A stretch of DNA of 64,000 nt from Deltaproteobacteria bacterium. GTDB lineage: Bacteria; Myxococcota_A; UBA9160; UBA4427. This document shows, one piece after another, positions 24,395 to 33,941 of the stretch. How positions within the stretch are numbered: the stretch's first letter is position 1; every line of letters starts with the position of its first letter. Below the pieces are notes generated by a model. That model made no database searches and had not been told where the DNA came from. It saw nothing but the letters and a program-made list of their open reading frames with translations. The stretch is from NCBI GenBank assembly GCA_029261855.1, contig JAJDAN010000089.1, positions 62,001 to 126,000 of the forward strand. The letters run 5' to 3'. A program made the translations under genes and the position numbers.

Positions 24395-25513
24395 GTGCGC
24401 CATACTTGTCCCATGACGAACCCCCGGGTCGAACGAGGCTCTCTCTTCGCGGCGGCACTCTGTCTCGCCGGCCTGACCCTCGCGGCGACTGTGGCGCGGG
24501 CGGAGCCCGACCCGATCGGCCAGTCCTTGTCGCAGGGCATGGCGCACTTCGTGTCCGGGCTCGACGCCGACCAGCGCGACGAGGCGCTCTACGACTTCGA
24601 CGACGATGAGCGCTTCGATCTACGGCTCGCACCGCTTTGGCTCGAAGGCCTTCGGATCGACCAGATGAGCGAGGCCCAATGGACCGAGCTCGACGCTCTG
24701 CTGGGTGAAGTGCTCAGCCCCGTGGGCCTCGACAAGATGAACACCATCCGCAGCCTGGAACGCGAAGTCGCCGAACTCGAGGGCGGGTTCTTCGGTTTCG
24801 TGATGAGTCGCATGCGCGACGCCCGGCGCTATTTCCTGGTGGTGTTCGGGGAGCCTTCGGTCGACGAACCCTGGGGCATGCGCTTCGACGGCCATCATCT
24901 GTCCCTCAACTGGACGTCGGTTCCGGGCGCTCCGCTCTCGGCAACACCGCTCTTCTTCGGCGCACAGCCTCGCGTCGTACCGGAAGGACTCGAGCGCGCC
25001 GGGCTGCGGGTGCTCGCCGGCGAAGAGGAACTCGCGATCGCCTTCTTGAACGGCCTCTCCGAGGACGAGCGGCGCGCGGCCCAACTCCCCTGGGACGAGG
25101 GCAGCTCGATCCGACGACCCATGTCGATCTCGGGCGACGTCGATCTCGTTGTCCCTGCAGCGACAGGCCTCGATCGATCGGTTCTCGACCCGGCTTCGCG
25201 TGCCCGCCTCGACGCGCTCGTCGACGTCCACCTTTCGAACTTCGCTCCCGCGATCGCCGCCCGCTATCGCGCCCAGCTGCTCGAGTCGCCGGAGCCCCTG
25301 ACGATCGTCTACGCCGCCGTGGGCGATTCCACGACCGAGCCGCTCGCCTCCGGACGAGCGCTCTACTACCGGATCCAGGGCGGGGGATTCCTCATCGAGT
25401 TCGACGACACGGCCGAAGCCGCAGACCACATCCACGTCGTGTTGCGAGATCCCGCAAGTGACTTCGGGCGCGACGTACTCGTCGAGCACCTCCGGAAGCA
25501 ACACAGCCGCTGA
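24395..25513 (+). CDS. DUF3500 family exported protein
   Basis: A 372-residue protein of the DUF3500 family, recognised from WGMRFDGHHLSLNW and from the preceding segment RYFLVVFGEPSVDEP. A signal peptide (LFAAALCLAGLTLAATVARA) predicts export. Biochemical function is unknown for the family. GTG 24395 is preferred since AGGAG lies five bases before it; ATG 24413 is the obvious alternative and also leaves a full signal peptide. It follows the barrel gene by 91 bases in the same direction; whether it belongs to the amyloid unit is unclear. Confidence 0.82.
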   Translation: MRHTCPMTNPRVERGSLFAAALCLAGLTLAATVARAEPDPIGQSLSQGMAHFVSGLDADQRDEALYDFDDDERFDLRLAPLWLEGLRIDQMSEAQWTELDALLGEVLSPVGLDKMNTIRSLEREVAELEGGFFGFVMSRMRDARRYFLVVFGEPSVDEPWGMRFDGHHLSLNWTSVPGAPLSATPLFFGAQPRVVPEGLERAGLRVLAGEEELAIAFLNGLSEDERRAAQLPWDEGSSIRRPMSISGDVDLVVPAATGLDRSVLDPASRARLDALVDVHLSNFAPAIAARYRAQLLESPEPLTIVYAAVGDSTTEPLASGRALYYRIQGGGFLIEFDDTAEAADHIHVVLRDPASDFGRDVLVEHLRKQHSR

Positions 25514-25673
25514 ACCGCGCCCGATCCAGCCCGTGAGCGGACTCGAGGGGGTGCGAGGTCTTCGACGACGAGCGGAACCCTGCGCCCGGGTTGGAGTTCT
25601 CCCGGGCAAGCCCCTCAAGCGCGGCTCCGGCAGCACCGACGAAGAGGACGGACCTGCCTTCGGAGACCCCGCC

Positions 25674-26051
25674 ATGGACGACCCTGGAACCCGACGCATC
25701 GAGAAGGACCGCATCGACGGCGCCCGCTTCCTCGCTGAGAACTGCGTGACCCTGGTCGTCGTCGAGGGCCCGGCAGCGGGCACGGAAGTCGTCGTCGACC
25801 GCGGCGAGATGGTGATCGGGCGCAACGCCGGGGCCGACCTCAGCCTGCCCGACGACGCCCTGTCCGGCGTCCACGCCACCATCGAACTGGGCCTCGCCGG
25901 CATGCGCATTCGCGACCTCGGCAGCACCAACGGCACCTTCGTCAACGGCAGCCAGGTTCAGGCGACGGATCTCAAGAACGGCGACCGCATCACGCTCGGA
26001 GAACACACCCTGCAGTACCAGCAGGCGGAGCGGACCGCTTCGGACGTTTAG
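25674..26051 (+). CDS. FHA-domain protein
   Basis: A 125-residue protein consisting mainly of a forkhead-associated domain, which binds phosphothreonine. The conserved sites are in order: GEMVIGRNAGADLSLPDD, SGVHATIEL, and IRDLGSTNGTFVNG. There is a short acidic/basic N-terminal tail with a Thr. ATG 25674 has GGAG eight bases upstream. No kinase or phosphatase gene is near, so its partner lies elsewhere. Confidence 0.9.
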   Translation: MDDPGTRRIEKDRIDGARFLAENCVTLVVVEGPAAGTEVVVDRGEMVIGRNAGADLSLPDDALSGVHATIELGLAGMRIRDLGSTNGTFVNGSQVQATDLKNGDRITLGEHTLQYQQAERTASDV

Positions 26052-26224
26052 CCGGGGGTCGCCGCGCGGCGCAGCCAGCCCTGGTACGCCCGGGGCGGGA
26101 AGAACGCGAGCGCCACCGCGGCAGCCGCGAGGGACGCCCCGCTCGCGACCCCAGACGAGCCTGTCTTGACCGCGGGTTGCCACCATGAGAAGCTGAGCGT
26201 GGCCTCGGACGGGAGGGAGACCAG

Positions 26225-26818
26225 ATGGGCCTGACCGGGGCGGAGCCCCGCCGGAAGTGGCTCGGCCGACTCGGCGTCATCGCTGGCCTGCTCTTCGCCG
26301 CATTCGCGGTTGGCACCTTCCTCCTCTTGCGAGCGGACGGACCGGTGTTCGTGTTTGCCGGGGGCCCCTTGCGTTCGGGAGAGCTCGTCGACTTTTCGAC
26401 CGTCGACTGGGCTCCCCTCGACACGCTGCACGAGCTCGAGCTCGAAATCGTGGGCGCCGAAAGCTCGCGCACCTTGTGGTTCAGTGTCTACGACAGCGTG
26501 CCCTATGTCGCCTGCGATCTCGACTGCATCGGAGGACGGCTCACGCGCTGGCCCCAACAGATCGAGCGCGACAACCGCGTGGTCATCCGCATCGACGGGA
26601 GACGCGTCGAGGGCCAGCTCGTCCACGTGCCGCACGGGTCGACCGAGTACGGGGACGCGCGAGCGGTTCGCGAGCAGAAGTACTCGGGCAGCGGAGGAGG
26701 TCGCGCCGCCGCCGAGACCGCCGCGCACGGCACCGTCGTCGAGGTGGGCGAGGCGCTCACCGGGCGAGCGGGGCGCGAGGAGCCCGGAGATCGACTGTAC
26801 CGAGTGGATCCGCGCTGA
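26225..26818 (+). CDS. Membrane-anchored protein, split-barrel-like, unknown function
   Basis: A 197-residue protein with an N-terminal transmembrane anchor (LGVIAGLLFAAFAVGTFLLL) and an outer domain. Segments FAGGPLRSGELV, ELELEI, PYVACDL and RVVIRIDGRRVEGQLVHV parallel those of the 50094-50540 lipoprotein, so the two appear to be paralogues. The strand order resembles FMN-binding split barrels, but no binding motif is certain. The start is supported by GGAGGGAGA upstream. Its 3' end meets the convergent DUF3604 gene within five bases. Confidence 0.65.
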   Translation: MGLTGAEPRRKWLGRLGVIAGLLFAAFAVGTFLLLRADGPVFVFAGGPLRSGELVDFSTVDWAPLDTLHELELEIVGAESSRTLWFSVYDSVPYVACDLDCIGGRLTRWPQQIERDNRVVIRIDGRRVEGQLVHVPHGSTEYGDARAVREQKYSGSGGGRAAAETAAHGTVVEVGEALTGRAGREEPGDRLYRVDPR

Positions 26819-26823
26819 CCTGG

Positions 26824-28734
26824 CTATTCGGTGGACGGCAAGTAGCTGATCGCCGAGGTCACCGCGCGCTCCTGGATCGAGGTCGGCGCGGGCGCTTCGA
26901 TGGCCAGGTCTCGGGCGTCGTAGGTGCTCCAGCGGGGCGTCGGGATCTCGAGCACGCGCGCGTAGTAGCGTGATGGCCGATCGGGGTTCCATTCCAGGTC
27001 GCGCCACACGGTCCGAAGCTCCGTCGCACCGATGGAGTTCACATAGCTCGCACTGGCGACATCCACCGTGGTCCCGACTGGCGGAACCCGGCCCGTCGTC
27101 GGATCCGGGACGCGGCCGTCCGATGCCGCGACGTCGAAGATCTTCTCGAAGCTCTCGCCGCTCTCGTCGACCCAGAGCTTCACGATCTGGATCCGATCCA
27201 GGTTCGCACCGCGCGGATCCTTGAGCGCCCAGACCGCGATCGTCGGGACGCCTCCGGGGCCAGGCGAAAGAATCGATCCCATGGGCACGCCCTGCGCGTA
27301 CGCGCGACGAATCCCGCCCTCTTCCTCGAACAGCGTGTCGGGGTAGTCCCATCCGGCAAAGAAGCGGACGCGGATGCGCGTCCCCGAGGTCGCGTAGGTC
27401 TCCCGACGTCGCAGGGCTTCGAACAGAGACTCGCGCGTGTTCTCTTCGGCCCAGACCGCGGCGAGGCCGCCCGAACCCCATTCGGAAACCCCGGTCTGCC
27501 CAGGCGGAATCAGGGTCGCCGCGCCCAGGCGGATGCCCGCAGTGCCGTCGAGCAGTGGCAGCTTCCCGTGAAAGCGATCTTCCTCGACGGGCGCGCTGGC
27601 ACCGTGACCGTCGCTGCTCCCGATCACGCCGAAGTCGAATGGATCGAAGCCCTGCTCCTGGCGATACGCGAGGCCCCGGCGGAGCGCTTCGCGCGCATAG
27701 CTTCCCGTCGCCTGCCCCTTCCGGCGATCGAACGAGAGCAGGCTCTCCTTGATCTCGAAACTCGCGAACTCGTCCTCACTGGAAAGCACGGGGTGCGTCT
27801 CCGACTGTCCCTTCACCTGGAAGATCTCCTGCAGCGGCTCCCATCGGTTCCGGCGCGCCGCGTAGTCGGCGGTCAGCGGGTCGCCGGCCTGGGTGACGTC
27901 CTTGAACATCTCGCCGTCGCTGACGTTCGCGTTGTGAGGAATCGCGAGCGCGTCCGCCCCCTCGCGACCCTGGCGTTCGAGCGCTCGCCAGAGATCTTCC
28001 GGGTCCTTCGAGTCGTCTGCGCTGTAGGGCAGGTCCGGGGCGACGCTCCCCCGATAGATGACGTTGCGATGCAGATTCCCGGCATCGCCCATTCCACCAA
28101 CCCCGGACCATTCGTAGCCGATGAAGGCGGTGAACACGCCGGGGTCGTTCGCCCGCTCGGCCGCGTCGACGATGCGCCGCCAGGCTTCGCGCATGATCGC
28201 GGGGTCGCCGACGTCGCCCTGCCCCGGGATGAAGAACTCGCGCATCGTCGACAGGAACAACCAGCTGGCCGAGAAGCGATTCCGGTCGAGCAGCGTGCTC
28301 CGAAGCGCGCCCCCGGAAAGCGGCAGGTCCGGATCCATCGCCTCGAACATCCCGAGATACTCGGCGTGATCGGTCACCGCCGCAAAGTCGAGGGGCTCGG
28401 ACAAGCGGATCTCGTAACCTGCACCGTGTGAGATCGTACCGCCCTTCGCGTACGTGTAGGCGTCCTCGGGGCCCGCGCGAACGCCGAAGAGGTAGGCGTC
28501 CAGGGAAAGCGAGCTGTGGATGTGCAGGTCGCCAAAGAAGACGGATCGCTCACGCGAGCGCGGGACCGCGGCCCTGGCCGGAGGCGGCGCCGCGGTCGAC
28601 GGGTCGAATTCCGGAAAGAGGGTTGGGTCTTCCGGGGCGCGGAGGAACGCTACCGCTCCGATTGCGACCGCCAGCACCAGCAGCAGCGCCAGCAGCAAGG
28701 GCTTCGGCACCCCAAGCATCGTGCCCCAGCGCAT
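26824..28734 (-). CDS. DUF3604 family protein (PHP-like metal-binding)
   Basis: A 636-residue protein with an N-terminal membrane anchor (LLLALLLVLAVAIGAVAFL) and the DUF3604 core. FFGDLHIHSSLSLDAYLF carries the DxHxH metal site typical of PHP-type phosphoesterases, and AAVTDHAEYLG and IGSSDGHGASAPVEEDRF give further His/Asp ligands. The fold suggests metal-dependent hydrolysis, but no DUF3604 substrate is firmly known to me. ATG 28734 is chosen since GGGAG lies eight bases before it; ATG 28719 and 28752 are alternatives. The C-terminal half has the family's ERVRFFAGWDYPD-like region (here IRVRFFAGWDYPD). Confidence 0.85.
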   Translation of the reverse strand: MRWGTMLGVPKPLLLALLLVLAVAIGAVAFLRAPEDPTLFPEFDPSTAAPPPARAAVPRSRERSVFFGDLHIHSSLSLDAYLFGVRAGPEDAYTYAKGGTISHGAGYEIRLSEPLDFAAVTDHAEYLGMFEAMDPDLPLSGGALRSTLLDRNRFSASWLFLSTMREFFIPGQGDVGDPAIMREAWRRIVDAAERANDPGVFTAFIGYEWSGVGGMGDAGNLHRNVIYRGSVAPDLPYSADDSKDPEDLWRALERQGREGADALAIPHNANVSDGEMFKDVTQAGDPLTADYAARRNRWEPLQEIFQVKGQSETHPVLSSEDEFASFEIKESLLSFDRRKGQATGSYAREALRRGLAYRQEQGFDPFDFGVIGSSDGHGASAPVEEDRFHGKLPLLDGTAGIRLGAATLIPPGQTGVSEWGSGGLAAVWAEENTRESLFEALRRRETYATSGTRIRVRFFAGWDYPDTLFEEEGGIRRAYAQGVPMGSILSPGPGGVPTIAVWALKDPRGANLDRIQIVKLWVDESGESFEKIFDVAASDGRVPDPTTGRVPPVGTTVDVASASYVNSIGATELRTVWRDLEWNPDRPSRYYARVLEIPTPRWSTYDARDLAIEAPAPTSIQERAVTSAISYLPSTE

Positions 28735-28969
28735 CCAAGTACTCCCGCCCATCCGATGCGTCCAGTGAAGGGAATAGAGCATAGTCGCCGTTGCAGGTCC
28801 AACCCTGCGCCGCGGCCACGGGACCTCGCGGACCGGCGGTCAGAAAGGGCGGGCCAGGAACGCTGCGCGGGTTCAGGTTGGTCGAGCGCTGCGACCTGCA
28901 CAGCGGCGCCTCAAGGATTTGCAGGGCTGGTCGATGAATGTCGGAGAACCATCGGGAGGTTAGGCGCTC

Positions 28970-29527
28970 ATGTCCGAAGCCAGGGCAAAGGGAATCAACT
29001 TCGTGGGCATGGTGAAGTTCCTCCGCACCCAGCGGGAGGCGGCACTGGAACTCCTCCCCGAGTCGCTCCGACACTATCTCGACGATCAGATCAGCGTCGC
29101 GAGCTGGTACCCCGAAGAGGACATGATCGGCCTCGTCCGGGTACTGGCGAAGCTGATGCCCCCGGGCCAGGAAGAGCCCCTCGTCCTGATCGGCAGGATC
29201 AATGCCCGTCAGCACATCGAGGGAGTCTACAACCATCTGTTCGAGAGCCCGGACCTCCTGACCTTGCCGCTCCGAGCCGTTGCGCTCTGGAAGTCCATGC
29301 ACGATTCGGGCGACTTCAAGATCGTGCTCGACGCCGGCGAGGCGACCGTCGAGCTATCGGACTACGGCCACCCGTCTCGCGAGATGTGCGTGATGGTTCG
29401 CCCCTATCTGGAAGAATTCTTCCGGGCCTCGGGAATCGAGAAAGTGGACGTCGAAAAGCAGGCCTGCTGTCTCGACGGCGCCTCGACGTGCCGCTACCAG
29501 GTGCGCTGGGAGCCCGCGGGCGGCTGA
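28970..29527 (+). CDS. DUF2378-like (Myxococcus-type) protein
   Basis: A 185-residue soluble protein resembling the TIGR02265/DUF2378 group known mostly from Myxococcota. Recognisable segments are NFVGMVKFLRTQREAA, LPESLRHYLDDQISVASWYP, and the C-terminal EKQACCLDGASTCRYQVRW, whose Cys pattern is like the 4-vinyl-reductase-type domain. Family function is unknown. It is divergent from the DUF3604 gene across 235 bases with no other gene in between. Confidence 0.72.
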   Translation: MSEARAKGINFVGMVKFLRTQREAALELLPESLRHYLDDQISVASWYPEEDMIGLVRVLAKLMPPGQEEPLVLIGRINARQHIEGVYNHLFESPDLLTLPLRAVALWKSMHDSGDFKIVLDAGEATVELSDYGHPSREMCVMVRPYLEEFFRASGIEKVDVEKQACCLDGASTCRYQVRWEPAGG

Positions 29528-29652
29528 GCGCCGGCCCTGCGGGCGATCGCCAGGCGCGTCGACGGCGAGGAGCCGATTGACCTGACCCCCGGCTTCGTCG
29601 TAGGCTGGGAGCGTCGGCGGGTCGCCGGCACGCCCCCGCGAAGGAGCTCCCG

Positions 29653-31272
29653 ATGCGATTCACCCTGCCCCGGTCTTTCCGCCCTGCACGCATGCGGCGC
29701 GCTGGAATCCTCGTCCTCGCCCTGATCTCAGTGGCGTTGATCGGCAACCAATGCCCCGTCCTCGACAAGGGTCGCATCGGTCCCCTCGAAGCCGGCGTGT
29801 GCGCGGTGGACATCACGCCCATCAGCTCGAGCCTGGTCGACGAGTACGAGGCCGCGTTCGGCGGTACCGCCGTCGTCAATCACACCGACCCGGTCTACAT
29901 GGCGGGCTTCGGAAACAACCGCCTGGCGACGGGCTACAACGACCGGCTCTGGGCGCGGGGCGTCGTGGTGGACGGAAAGGACGGGCGGGTCGCCATCGTC
30001 TCCGTCGACCTGGTCGGATACTTCAACAGCGAGGTCCAGACGATCCGTTCGCTGATCGACCCGAGCGCCGAGATCGACTATCTCGCGGTTTCGAGCACGC
30101 ACCAGCACGAGGGTCCCGACACCCTCGGCATCTGGGGGCCCGACGCCACCACCTCGGGCATCGACTACGGCTACATCGACTTCGTCAACCAGTCCGTCGC
30201 CGATTGCGTGAACGACGCCGCGGCGAACATGGAGCGGGCGCGGATCCGGTTCGAGACGACCGACGGCGAAGGCCTCTCGCTCGGCCTCGACCCCGAGGAC
30301 GACGGGTTCGGCGTGGCCGACAGCCGCGTGCTGGTGGACGACGATCTGCTCGCGCCGGAAACCGACGGGCGCATCATCGACCCCCGCCTTTCGATCATGC
30401 AGATCACGCGGCATCACCCGCCGAAGCAGATCCTGGCAACGCTCGTCAACTTCGCGAGCCACCCCGAGGCCCTCGGTAGCAACAACACGCTGATCACTTC
30501 GGACTTCCCCCACTACGCACGAGAGCGCATCGAGGCGAGCGGCGGAGGCACCGCCATCTGGGTCAGCGGCGCGGTCGGCGTCCTGCAGGGCCCCTTGCGC
30601 CTGGACGTCGAGGACCCCGACACGGGCATGCCGGCGCCGCGACGCACCTTCCGCTGGGCGGAGGTCCACGGTCAGCAGCTCGGAGATCGCGTCCTGAGCG
30701 CGCTCCCCAAGAAGCCCGGACGTCCGTACGGAAACGTGGAAATCGCGACGCCCGAGCGCGTGTTCGTGCCCCTCGCGAATCCCTACTTCCGCTTCTTCAT
30801 CGGCATCGGCGTGCTGCCCTCCGGACTGTTCACCGACGGCACTCCCGACGACAGCGTCGGCTTCCCGTTCCCGCCGCCCTTCGACCCGATCCCCCAGGCA
30901 CTCGGAGAGGACCTGGGCACGGAGGTCGGCGCGTTCAAGATCAACGAGGCGAGCTTCGCCGTGGTGCCGAGCGAGCTCGACCCGCAGATCGGCGAGCTCT
31001 ATCGCGAGCGCATGTTGGGCGCCGAGCACACCTTCATCATCGGGCTCGGCAATGACGAGATCGGCTATCAGCTGCCGGCGGAGAAGTGGGACAACTCGTG
31101 CCATGCCTGCGCACCGTTCGTGCTGGCCGGCGTGCCCGAGTTCTGCCCGCTGTATCCGAACATCGACTGCGACACGATCTTCCAGAACAACGTCGGGCAG
31201 GACGTGGACCCGTCGATCTCCGGCGCCCTGGAGCCGCTGATCGACGATCTGCACGCACCTCCGGCACCGTAA
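29653..31272 (+). CDS. Neutral ceramidase-like exported hydrolase
   Basis: A 539-residue protein, lipoprotein or Sec-exported (LVLALISVALIGNQC, Cys about residue 36). It resembles the N-terminal domain of neutral/alkaline non-lysosomal ceramidases: EAGVCAVDITP at the start, YNDRLWARGVVVDG, a STHQHEGPD segment in place of the usual THTHSGPG zinc motif, and NFASHPEALGSNN. It lacks the C-terminal domain of true ceramidases (usually about 650 residues). It may hydrolyse another amide or ester. AAGGAG precedes ATG 29653. The next gene begins 29 bases later. Confidence 0.78.
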   Translation: MRFTLPRSFRPARMRRAGILVLALISVALIGNQCPVLDKGRIGPLEAGVCAVDITPISSSLVDEYEAAFGGTAVVNHTDPVYMAGFGNNRLATGYNDRLWARGVVVDGKDGRVAIVSVDLVGYFNSEVQTIRSLIDPSAEIDYLAVSSTHQHEGPDTLGIWGPDATTSGIDYGYIDFVNQSVADCVNDAAANMERARIRFETTDGEGLSLGLDPEDDGFGVADSRVLVDDDLLAPETDGRIIDPRLSIMQITRHHPPKQILATLVNFASHPEALGSNNTLITSDFPHYARERIEASGGGTAIWVSGAVGVLQGPLRLDVEDPDTGMPAPRRTFRWAEVHGQQLGDRVLSALPKKPGRPYGNVEIATPERVFVPLANPYFRFFIGIGVLPSGLFTDGTPDDSVGFPFPPPFDPIPQALGEDLGTEVGAFKINEASFAVVPSELDPQIGELYRERMLGAEHTFIIGLGNDEIGYQLPAEKWDNSCHACAPFVLAGVPEFCPLYPNIDCDTIFQNNVGQDVDPSISGALEPLIDDLHAPPAP

Positions 31273-31301
31273 CCGGCGGCATCGCGATCGACCTTCTTCC
31301 C

Positions 31302-32396
31302 GTGCGGCGCGCGACAGCCGTCGGTGCGACGTGGATCGCGCTGTGTACCGCGCTTGCCGCGGGGACGGTCGCAGCGCACATCGTCATGGGCACGAAGAGT
31401 CTGCACCTGCGCGTGGTGGAGGCGGACGTGATCGTGCGCGGGCGTGTCGTCGATCCGGCTGCCGTCTTCGTCAGCGTCGACGGTCGCACGCGACGTCAGG
31501 TCATCGAGATCGAGGTTCTCGAAACCCTGAAGGGCAACGCCGGCTCCGAACGCATCCGCTTCGCCCAGGACGGACACGAGGTGGCTCGCTATCGCGGCGA
31601 TCAAGAGGCCCTCTTCTTCCTCGACCCCATCGCGAACAGCCGCGAGCTGAGCGCCCTTGCCGTGCCCGGCGGCCCGACGCATGTGTCGGGCCAGGAGCAC
31701 GACGAAGAGTTCGTCCTGGAAGGTGCAAAGGGCGCCCTGCTCCTGCAGGCCACGCGGGATCTGGCCGCATCGGAAGTCGCGACGGCCCGAAACGAAAGAG
31801 TCCGCTTGATCCAGCGCGCCACGATGGACCTGCTGACATCGGGGGACGCAGACCTCGGCGGCGCGGCCCTGGCCAGCCTCGTGCTGACTCCGGACGCGGC
31901 ACTGGTGACGCGCGAAGATCTCCCGCGACTCGAGGAGGTGCTGATCGACCGGGATCTGTCCGTCGGGTTTCGCGCGGGCCTGATCGCGGAACTCGAACGC
32001 CGGGGCCTCGTCGACGGCCCCGAGCGCTGGCTCGCGTTGCTTCGAAACGCGACACCTGCCCAGAGGCCCACGGCGATCCGGGCGACGGCCGCGCACCCGA
32101 GCGAGCCCATCGTCGCCTTCTGGCTCGCCCTGCTCGCCGACCCCCAAACCGGTACCGGGGTCAAAACCGAGGTCGCCATCGCGCTTGGAGGCTCGAATGA
32201 CCCGCGGGCCGTGGGCGCGCTGGCGACCGCACTCGGGAGCGACGAGCCACGGCTCCGCAACGCGGCCATCCGGGGACTCGGGCGCGTGGGGAGTGCCGAG
32301 GCACGGCAAGCCATCGAGCACGCCGCGCGCACACATCCCGATCCGGCGACGCGCAAGCGCGCTCTCGCGGAGACCCGGACACAGGACAAGCGCTGA
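31302..32396 (+). CDS. Exported HEAT-like repeat protein
   Basis: A 364-residue protein from GTG 31302 with a signal-like N-terminus (TAVGATWIALCTALAAGTVAAH). An N-terminal beta domain (to about residue 130) contains RVVEADVIVRGRV and VLETLKGN, seen in small exported proteins that precede alpha-solenoids. The rest is helical with HEAT/PBS-type repeats, clearest at the end (ALGGSNDPRAVGALATALGS, then LRNAAIRGLGRVGSAEAR). It probably mediates protein contacts. The start is tentative since there is no clear RBS and upstream in-frame sequence is a shadow of the ceramidase-like gene. Confidence 0.68.
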   Translation: MRRATAVGATWIALCTALAAGTVAAHIVMGTKSLHLRVVEADVIVRGRVVDPAAVFVSVDGRTRRQVIEIEVLETLKGNAGSERIRFAQDGHEVARYRGDQEALFFLDPIANSRELSALAVPGGPTHVSGQEHDEEFVLEGAKGALLLQATRDLAASEVATARNERVRLIQRATMDLLTSGDADLGGAALASLVLTPDAALVTREDLPRLEEVLIDRDLSVGFRAGLIAELERRGLVDGPERWLALLRNATPAQRPTAIRATAAHPSEPIVAFWLALLADPQTGTGVKTEVAIALGGSNDPRAVGALATALGSDEPRLRNAAIRGLGRVGSAEARQAIEHAARTHPDPATRKRALAETRTQDKR

Positions 32397-32462
32397 TCCA
32401 GCCGCCCCACCCGAGACGAAGCCCGGGTTGTATCATCCCCGCTCAACCGAAGGGAGGCGACG

Positions 32463-32888
32463 ATGGCGACGCTGCGAGAGGCGAGCTGTGCGTGCGGTCA
32501 GGTGGAGGTGCGGATCGAGGGCGATCCCGTCGTGATGGCCTATTGCCACTGCGAGTCGTGTCGCAGTTGGCTCGGCGCCCCGATCCATGCCGCGAGTCTG
32601 TGGCCCACCCCGAAGGTCACCGTGGCTCGGGGCGAAGAGCTGCTGCGCGTCTACAAACGCAGCGAGGCCAGTCACCGGAACTTCTGTGTCGAATGCGGCG
32701 CGCCGGTGCTGGTCCGTCACCCGGACATCGGTCTGACGGACGTGCCGGCGGGCAACGTCGCGGGCCTCGACTACGCCCCCACCATGCACGTCAACTACGC
32801 GGAGAAGGTGATGTCCATCCGCGACGGGCTGCCGAAGCTCGCCGGGATGCCCGGTGTAGAAGGCGGCGAAGAGGTGCTTCCCGAGTAG
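32463..32888 (+). CDS. GFA-family (glutathione-dependent formaldehyde-activating-like) protein
   Basis: A 141-residue zinc protein of the GFA/CENP-V family. Zinc-binding cysteines are in the expected order: CACGQV, AYCHCESC, and FCVECGAP. Family members include S-(hydroxymethyl)glutathione synthase, but most are of unknown substrate. A second, distinct member lies at 47394. GAAGGGAGG precedes the ATG. Confidence 0.9.
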   Translation: MATLREASCACGQVEVRIEGDPVVMAYCHCESCRSWLGAPIHAASLWPTPKVTVARGEELLRVYKRSEASHRNFCVECGAPVLVRHPDIGLTDVPAGNVAGLDYAPTMHVNYAEKVMSIRDGLPKLAGMPGVEGGEEVLPE

Positions 32889-32976
32889 CGTCTGGGACGC
32901 CTTCGGGGGCGATGTCGAAGGCGCGAGGGGCTAAGGTCGCCGGCGGATCGCGCACCCGGTGCGCGCGGAGAGCGCG

Positions 32977-33759
32977 ATGACTCGGGCCCGCGCGAAGCGG
33001 CCGAGCAAGAGAGACCGGAAGGGCAAGAAGAGCGGGACGAAGAGGCGGTCTTTCCGTCGGTTCGCGAGCCGACTCCTCTGGCGCGGTGCGGCCTGGACGC
33101 TCGCGCTGACCGTGGTCGCGACCGCCGTGCCCCTTGCTGCGTTGCGCTGGATCGCCCCGCCGACGAGCGCCTTCATGCTGCAGAGCCGCTTCGCCGACCC
33201 GGCGACCGGAGATCCGTGTGAACGGATCGCCTACCGCTGGGTTTCCTGGGGTGCGATCTCTCCTCATGTTCCCCGCGCGGTGGTGGTGGCCGAAGACCAG
33301 CGCTTCCTCGAACACCGGGGCTTCGACCTGAATGCAATCGGGAACGCAGTGAGTGAACTCGCCGCCGGCGGGCGCATGCGCGGCGCCAGCACCGTCAGTC
33401 AGCAGGTGGCCAAGAACCTATTCCTGTGGCCGGGTCAGAGCTTCGTGCGCAAGGGGCTCGAGGCCTGGCTGACCGCCTGGATCGAGCTGCTGTGGCCCAA
33501 GCGCCGGATCCTCGAGGTCTACGTCAACGTGGCGCAGTTCGGCCCCTGCGTCTTCGGTGTGGAGGCCGCGAGCCAGCGCTACTTCGGCCGGCGATCCGCA
33601 CACGTGTCCCCGCTGCAGGCGGCGCGTCTCGCCGCTTCGCTCCCCAACCCGGGCCGCATCCGGGTCGACGACCCGGGGCCCTTCGCCGAGTCGCGCGCCG
33701 AGGAGATCCGCGCAGAGATGGAACGGCCCGACGAACCGCACTACCTACGAGGCTTGTAG
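32977..33759 (+). CDS. mtgA: Monofunctional biosynthetic peptidoglycan transglycosylase
   Basis: A 260-residue GT51 enzyme that polymerises lipid II into glycan strands at the inner membrane. It has a very basic cytoplasmic tail, one membrane helix (AWTLALTVVATAVPLAAL) and the GT51 motifs EDQRFLEHRGFD (catalytic Glu), GASTVSQQVAKNLFL, and KRRILEVYVNVAQFG. There is no transpeptidase domain and the length is right for MtgA. ATG 32977 has GGAG six bases upstream; GTG 32959 would add six residues. Confidence 0.92.
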   Translation: MTRARAKRPSKRDRKGKKSGTKRRSFRRFASRLLWRGAAWTLALTVVATAVPLAALRWIAPPTSAFMLQSRFADPATGDPCERIAYRWVSWGAISPHVPRAVVVAEDQRFLEHRGFDLNAIGNAVSELAAGGRMRGASTVSQQVAKNLFLWPGQSFVRKGLEAWLTAWIELLWPKRRILEVYVNVAQFGPCVFGVEAASQRYFGRRSAHVSPLQAARLAASLPNPGRIRVDDPGPFAESRAEEIRAEMERPDEPHYLRGL

Positions 33760-33941
33760 CGAGGGGTCGTCGGTGCACGGCCGTCCACGCCGGCCCATTT
33801 GGGGCGGCTCGCGATGAATGCTACTCACTCGGCCCGTCCTGACGCCCCGCTCCAACGCGCCTCGGGACCACCCCACGACATAGCGTTCCCGGCAAGGATC
33901 TTGGACACGGCGCCGCAGCCGACCGCCGGACGAAGGACCCC

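Noticed and set aside
29728-31254. A long minus-strand open frame over the ceramidase-like gene
   Set aside because: The plus strand has an RBS, signal sequence and family motifs; the opposite frame has none.
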